This document shows positions 59,400-64,000 of a stretch of 64,000 bases of DNA, piece by piece. The DNA comes from Lumnitzera littorea (lineage: Eukaryota > Streptophyta > Magnoliopsida > Myrtales > Combretaceae). The notes below the pieces were generated by a model that worked only from the letters and a program-made list of their open reading frames with translations, was not told the origin of the DNA and did no database searches. The translations under genes were made by a program, and so were the position numbers. Position 1 is the first letter of the stretch. Every line of letters begins with the position of its first letter. The stretch is taken from the NCBI GenBank assembly GCA_024138015.1, contig JAMXBB010000009.1, positions 89,967,049 to 90,031,048 on the forward strand. The letters are read 5' to 3'.

Positions 59400-60823
59400 A
59401 CCAATTGACAAAATTGAAATTTAAACATAGGAGTACATTACAGTTCTTATAACAAGAGCATCACTAACCGATGCTCCCTCTACTTGTCATGGGCTCTATC
59501 AATTAAATTTTTTATCTTAGATCTTTCCTTCCACTCATCATAGATCCAATCAACTGTACCTTAGTAGTCCCAATAACCATCAATTATGGGAAGCAACATG
59601 ATCTTAGGGTCATACGAAAGATTATGGGCTTGTAGATCTTGTGTCGACAGGATGTAAGATGGCTCATCAATTGGAAGTGCTTCCACCTCTTCAAGTTTGG
59701 CTAGCTCAGACATCATGATCTCCTCATTAGTTGTAATCAGTATTCTTTCTACTTCCTCAGAAGTCGATTCTTCTTCCTCCTTCTATCTATACACAAGTCT
59801 TTCCAATTCAAGAGAACCAAGAGTTAACATAACATATCCCCAATACACATATCCATCACCTCGGCCCTGATAAACTCCAATCGACAGTTGATAATAGCTT
59901 ACAGGTGCAATGCTATAATTGCTCATATTAGTGCTATGTAAATCTGTCAAATGACTTGGACACAAGATTCTTATATGAGGAAGGCAAACGTAGTAATTCC
60001 TAGAGCTACCATCTGTGACATTTATAGGGGGTAATAGAACCACTTCAAGAACATAGGGGCTCAACTGCAATTCAACTTGATCTCTCTCACCTCTACTGCT
60101 CGTCTCTTTAGTAACCTTCACCTCTCCTTCTGCTACTTCCTCTCCTCAGTCTTCTCTCTCATTTGCTATCTCTATATTAGTATCCCTTTACTGTCTCATT
60201 TCTTCTCTAAGCTTCTCAAGCTAATCAAGTATAAACTCTAACTACTTTTGCACATCATACTGCTTGGTACCAATGGTAGATTCTCCTCTTAAGGCTAGTT
60301 AGATAGCTTCATTTAAGCTTCTTACTCTTGAAGGGTTAACACGTCAAGCAATCTCTAGCCTCAATCCTCTCATGAATTGCGAGATAGTACATGAAAGAGA
60401 TTCATTCAATTCACATTGCTACAAAAGTGCCTTATATTCCTTAGCAAATTCTTAGACACTCATTTGTCCTTGCCTTAAGGTAAATAGCTCCTCATACAAC
60501 TCATCTTGACATGATGGGGGTACAAATTTTTCTCTCATTGCAGGTCTCATTGAGCTCCACGTAATACTTACCCTTCTTAGGATCCTTTGCCTTAATACAT
60601 TCTTCCACCAAGTCCTAGCAAGGCCTTGAAGTTGATCCTCTATGATATATTCTTTATCATGTTCAGGGCATGGATACTTTTCAAAGACTTTATTAACTCG
60701 AAACTCCCAATCTAAGTATTCGTCTAGGGGTTCATAACCATCAAACATAGGTATTCTTGACCTTATATCTTCATAGTCATAGTCATAGTCATAACCATAT
60801 CTTCCTCGATTGTCATAAGCCAT
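59400..60823 (-). pseudogene. gag-like gene of element I with unrecognised C-terminal half
   Basis: The likely start is MAYDNRGRYGYDYDYDYEDI at 60823. A gypsy gag (retrotrans_gag) domain follows: MFDGYEPLDEYLDWEFRVNK, ARTWWKNVLRQR, AMREKFVPPSCQDELYEELF, TLRQGQMSV. After the stop at 60449 similar coding continues with several stops (TISQFMRGLRLEIA, NPSRVRSLNEAI). An open part at 59783-60121 (EVVLLPPINVTDGSSRNYY, then SYYQLSIGVYQGRGDGYVYW) is followed by an acidic segment (IDEPSYILSTQDLQAHNLSY) down to about 59500. No CCHC knuckle, protease, RT or integrase seen. I do not recognise the C-terminal half. The repeated YD comes from a TCATAG hexamer run (about 60773-60800). Confidence 0.75.
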
Positions 60824-60841
60824 GTTAAATGAATGTTTCAC

Positions 60842-61900
60842 TTCAATTGACTAACTCAGCTCATAAAAAAAAAAAAAAAATCTCACTGGCAATGACTAAA
60901 ACTATCTAACACTTAGTGATTCAAGGACACAGCAACTCAGATGCTTACACAACTCAGATCTTCCACTTCACTTCGGCACTTCGACTCAACTCGGATACTA
61001 GAATTAACATGACTATAAGGTTGTAGTAGTTCATCCCCTAAGATTAGACACTACAAACTAGCTCAATAAGTTGAATAGCCACACAACTTATCTTGGTAAC
61101 CTTAGGAGTATAATAGTTCGGCTCGGCAAGTTAATGGGAAATAACAACTCGGATGTACACGCTTTTGTCAGTCTTAATTTGAGCAGCACCTCACTAGAAG
61201 GACATGTTAGCACTCCTTCAGTTTAGCACTCTTAATTAACACAACAACTCAAATAGCTTCTCCTTAGTGTAGCAACAAGGCTTTTGCAGCTAACAACCAC
61301 CAAACATTGCAAATTAATGCCAAAAACCCTGAGTTCAACACGAGTAGCCACAATACATTCCACTAATTATTGTTGCAACTAAACGGAAGAATCCCATTGA
61401 ATGACCCTCCATCTAAATTCATTAACCTAAACCACAAAATTTGAGCACTATTATTAGAAAAATCGAATACCCACCTTCAATTTAAGGTACCTAATTTGAA
61501 ACTCCTTGTAATTTTTATAACTATGGTCTCTTGACTCCAAACCCTACAATAGTTACTTTCTAAACATTCGTGAATCGATTGTACACTTCGCCACAACAAC
61601 CCACAGTCTATATGACTCAACCTTACAGACCTACTTCTGATTTAACTCCAGTAACCAATATGCTCAAACGTACGAGCATACATAGAATTGAACCTCCTTT
61701 ATTTTTTTAATGGAGAACAAAGTACAATAAAGCACAATAGGAACCATTCTTATCAACCTAAAAATCTCCTCTTCTTAGCTCAAAATCTCCAAACCTACTT
61801 CAATCGAACCAACTCCAATGTCTACGAAAGGAACATAACCACTAATCAGCAAACACAAATAAATCTTTGTAGAAACTTCACACACTCCTTTTCAAAATTG
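60842..61900 (-). other. leader of element I
   Basis: Untranslated sequence between primer site and gag on the minus strand, with an A-run at 60867-60881 (plus strand). No domain seen. The ORF at 61688-61936 has no family. Confidence 0.55.
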
Positions 61901-61901
61901 T

Positions 61902-61913
61902 GCTCTAATACCA
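61902..61913 (-). promoter_or_regulatory. primer-binding site of element I
   Basis: The minus strand reads TGGTATTAGAGC, the initiator Met tRNA complement with one C-to-T change. An 8-bp spacer separates it from the LTR, similar to gypsy C. Confidence 0.82.
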
Positions 61914-61921
61914 AGATAATA

Positions 61922-63123
61922 TGGATTCGTGAGTGAACACATGAACCCAATATCATACAAAACTAAGGGGTGGGTTTGAGCTTATAGAAAGCTCGAAGAA
62001 AAATAAATGAAAGTTTATGGTTTAGCAAATCCTGCACATTAACTCTACGAATATGACGCATTGTAAAACCATATACGAACCTAAAACTCGCCGGATGTGA
62101 CATACTAGTCTGAGTGATAGGGTTACTTGTTACAATACTTGCTAAAGGGATTGATAAGAGCGGGTAGAGAAGTAGTTTCCAAGAGAAGAAAACTCAAGGG
62201 TTTTTCATTATTGTTGTAAAATCTATCTAAAACCCTATATAAGTGTTCTATTTATACAAAAGGGGTAAAGTTGTAAATAAATAAATAAAAGGATGCCCTA
62301 GTGGCATTCTAATAATTACAAATGAAACATGAACGATAACTAAGGGAAAATACAAGAAAAGGGGAAATCCAAATTACATAAGTAAAATGGGTAGCTATAC
62401 AAGATTTTCGGGTAAGGGGTTAACATTTGATTCTAAAGAGATATTGGAGACTTGGAGCTGTGATTAGAGCAAACCTGATTCTAGATGACCTACCTTATCC
62501 AAGCTGATCTAATATGTTCGTGGCCGACCTAATGTTGTTGAGGTATTCCTCGAATGGCTAAACCAACCTAGTATGTTAGTAACCGACCCAAGGACAACCT
62601 GACATGATAGTGGCCAACTTCGCATGGTTGGGCCAATCTAATATGGATGTAGCTAACCTGTTTAATATGTTCCATTATGGCCAAGCTAATATGGAATAGC
62701 TAGGCAGCCTCGTCATCATCGAGCAAATCTTGGTCGAACAGGCAAAATAGGACAATCCTATCTAGTTGATCAGATTAGACCCGACAAAATAGAATAAACC
62801 TGACCACAGTAGGTCAAAATGGACTAAGTATAGCAAGGAAGACTTAACAAAGCAAGGCATAAATAGTAGCCCAGGACAAAACTTACAAAGCACATTGGGT
62901 CTTCTAATATTGCCATAGTTCATGGATAGGTCTATGGGAGGGCTCGATCGAGGTAAAGCGGGGCGTACTCAGCATAATAGGGCAAACCTAAAATAGTAGG
63001 GCGGGGCGTTCGGTATTGATAAAACACATAAATAGGTCATCCATTTGCACGAAGCTCGTGAGCAAGCCTCCCATGTAGTTCGAAGCCTAGCATGTTGTCG
63101 AGTCGGTGCTTGGAATCTTATCA
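61922..63123 (-). repeat. 5' LTR of element I (about 1.2 kb)
   Basis: On the minus strand starts TGATAAGATTCC and ends GAATCCA. A TATA box (GTATAAATAG) lies at 62248-62257, about 870 bp from the U3 start. The outer half matches 58742-59327 and, inverted, 58486-58731. Confidence 0.88.
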
Positions 63124-63128
63124 ATCAT

Positions 63129-64000
63129 TCTCCAGATCATAGAGATATAATTTGGTCCCCATGTAAATAAGGCCACTTTGACTAGGCCTACGTAGCTAAC
63201 TTAGTAGGAAGTGGCCTAAAAGTTGCTAGGGGACTACCTCCAATATAGTACTAACAGAGGAAGGCGTGTTAGTCTAGCATAGTTACAGGAGAGATTTAAG
63301 AGGCTTCCTCATGGTATTGATGATGAGACTTTTTGAAGGAATACTAGCCTACATCCTACAGTTGTTAGGGGGTTCATATTTGCTGATATCTCTTTATCCC
63401 TTATCCACATGATGTTCCTCTCCTTTCTTGAGGATTTCCTACATACCGAGACATTTAGTTGGAGCTCGGCTAGCTTGGCATGGTTGTATCAATAGCTATG
63501 TAAAGCCATGCAAGCAAGAGCACAAGAGATAGGTAAAGCGTTAGTACTCTTACAAATCTAAGCATGAGATAGATTCTCTCATATTGCTCATCATAGTAAG
63601 ATCAAATTTGCCATCCAAGAAGAGTTATCACTGGCCACTAGGTGAGTGGTATCGTATGGCACCACCCCATGCATGTTGCTGAGTTCTATAGGACCACATT
63701 TGAATTACAAACAAAGGGATAAGTAAGTGATAAGTTAATATTTACATTCGTTGTTGTATTTGCATGGCATATATTAACACACCTTCCTTTCCAATGCATT
63801 GTAGGTCTTAAAGGAGTCGTATACTAAGGAGCTTATTCAACTTTTACTCCCTTTTGTAGTGTTGGCCAAGCTATTTAGATGGTTAAGGTGCCACTCATTT
63901 GCTTCTAACTTGTTAAGTGGCACTTTCTTGACCATATGATTTAGCAGTTTGGAGGGTTTCAAATAGAGTTGATGGCTATGGACACAACCTAGCATCTCCA
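63129..64000 (+). pseudogene. plant mobile domain (PMD) gene, 3' part, continues beyond window
   Basis: Joined to the 5' part with one ATCAT removed, the frame reads on as EMTI-ILQIIEI. It then passes through LPHGIDDETF, VRGFIFADISLSLIHMMFLS and SWSSASLAWLYQ.LCKA, and LVLLQI near 63540-63560. This follows the PMD order (R-A-Y-L-L, LPLL-D, SWGSA-LAWLYR-LC-A, LLQ-WAWER). An intron seems to end at 63804. The next exon has SYTKELIQLLLPFVVLAKLF, and after a frameshift VPLICF and VKWHF.DHMI.QFG, the PMD C-terminal block. Many stops, mostly single-base. Runs off the window end. Confidence 0.8.

Larger units (their letters stand above)
58486..63123 (-). mobile_element. gag-only LTR retrotransposon I with inverted U3 at its outer left end
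   Basis: The minus-strand element has a complete 5' LTR (61922-63123), primer site, gag-like gene, polypurine tract (59328-59340) and a 3' LTR cut to about 586 bp (58742-59327). To its left is an inverted copy of the first 245 bp of the LTR (58486-58731). A perfect 5-bp duplication ATCAT flanks the whole (58481-58485, 63124-63128), and the interrupted PMD frame rejoins exactly. No protease, RT or integrase, so it depended on other elements. Confidence 0.9.
52200..64000 (+). mobile_element. Mutator-like element H (mudrA plus PMD gene), split twice, right end outside window
   Basis: A degraded mudrA-type transposase gene (about 52850-57990) is followed 100 bp later, in the same direction, by a plant mobile domain gene (58093 onward). 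Pairing of MULE transposase and PMD sequences is known in plant transposons. Two later insertions split it: a solo LTR at 54426-57000 and element I at 58486-63123. No terminal inverted repeat was identified on the left, and the right end lies beyond the window, so the boundaries are inferred. Confidence 0.6.

Overview
The window looks like a transposon-rich intergenic block of a flowering-plant nuclear genome. Base composition is very AT-rich and no intact host gene is visible. Every coding stretch I recognise belongs to a plant transposable-element family: Ty3/gypsy with initiator-Met tRNA primer sites, Tat/Ogre-like and Athila-like LTR elements, hAT, Mutator (MULE), an L1-type LINE and tRNA-derived SINEs. 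I cannot name a species. Almost all reading frames are broken, often by TGG-to-TGA/TAG or CAA/CAG-to-TAA/TAG changes, as expected of old methylated repeats.

Layout. 1-880: unassigned, with a TA microsatellite. About 885-6060 and beyond: degraded gypsy element A (minus strand), with pol, gag, primer-binding site and start of the 5' LTR. About 6.8-26.1 kb: gypsy element B (plus). Its gag is split by a Tat/Ogre-like, gag-only element D (7412-about 21460) with 2.1-kb LTRs. D carries a 39-bp minisatellite, and that array is split by an hAT transposon E (14107-18540) with a perfect 8-bp target duplication. This is three-level nesting: E in D in B. 26.3-29.8 kb: Athila-like remnant F. 30.0-31.3 kb: ORF1 of an L1-type LINE. 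34249-39467: Mutator-like element G with about 240-bp inverted repeats, carrying a broken GRF zinc-finger gene. 42151-48619: complete but dead gypsy element C with both LTRs and target duplication CTATG. 51.3-51.8 kb: two SINEs.

52.2 kb to the window end: a MULE-type mudrA transposase gene followed, in the same orientation, by a plant mobile domain (PMD) gene. The transposase is split by a 2.6-kb solo LTR related to D. The PMD gene is split by a gag-only LTR element I (58486-63123) with target duplication ATCAT. Removing the insertions restores reading continuity in both genes.

The most unusual object is element I. Its left outer end is not the U5 end of a 3' LTR. It is about 245 bp of the U3 end in inverted orientation, so both outer ends of the insertion are U3 ends, and they lie directly against the target duplication. 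This suggests that a rearranged cDNA was integrated. Other points of interest are the mudrA-PMD pairing, the GRF-carrying MULE, and the minisatellite whose 39-bp period is restored exactly when the hAT is removed.
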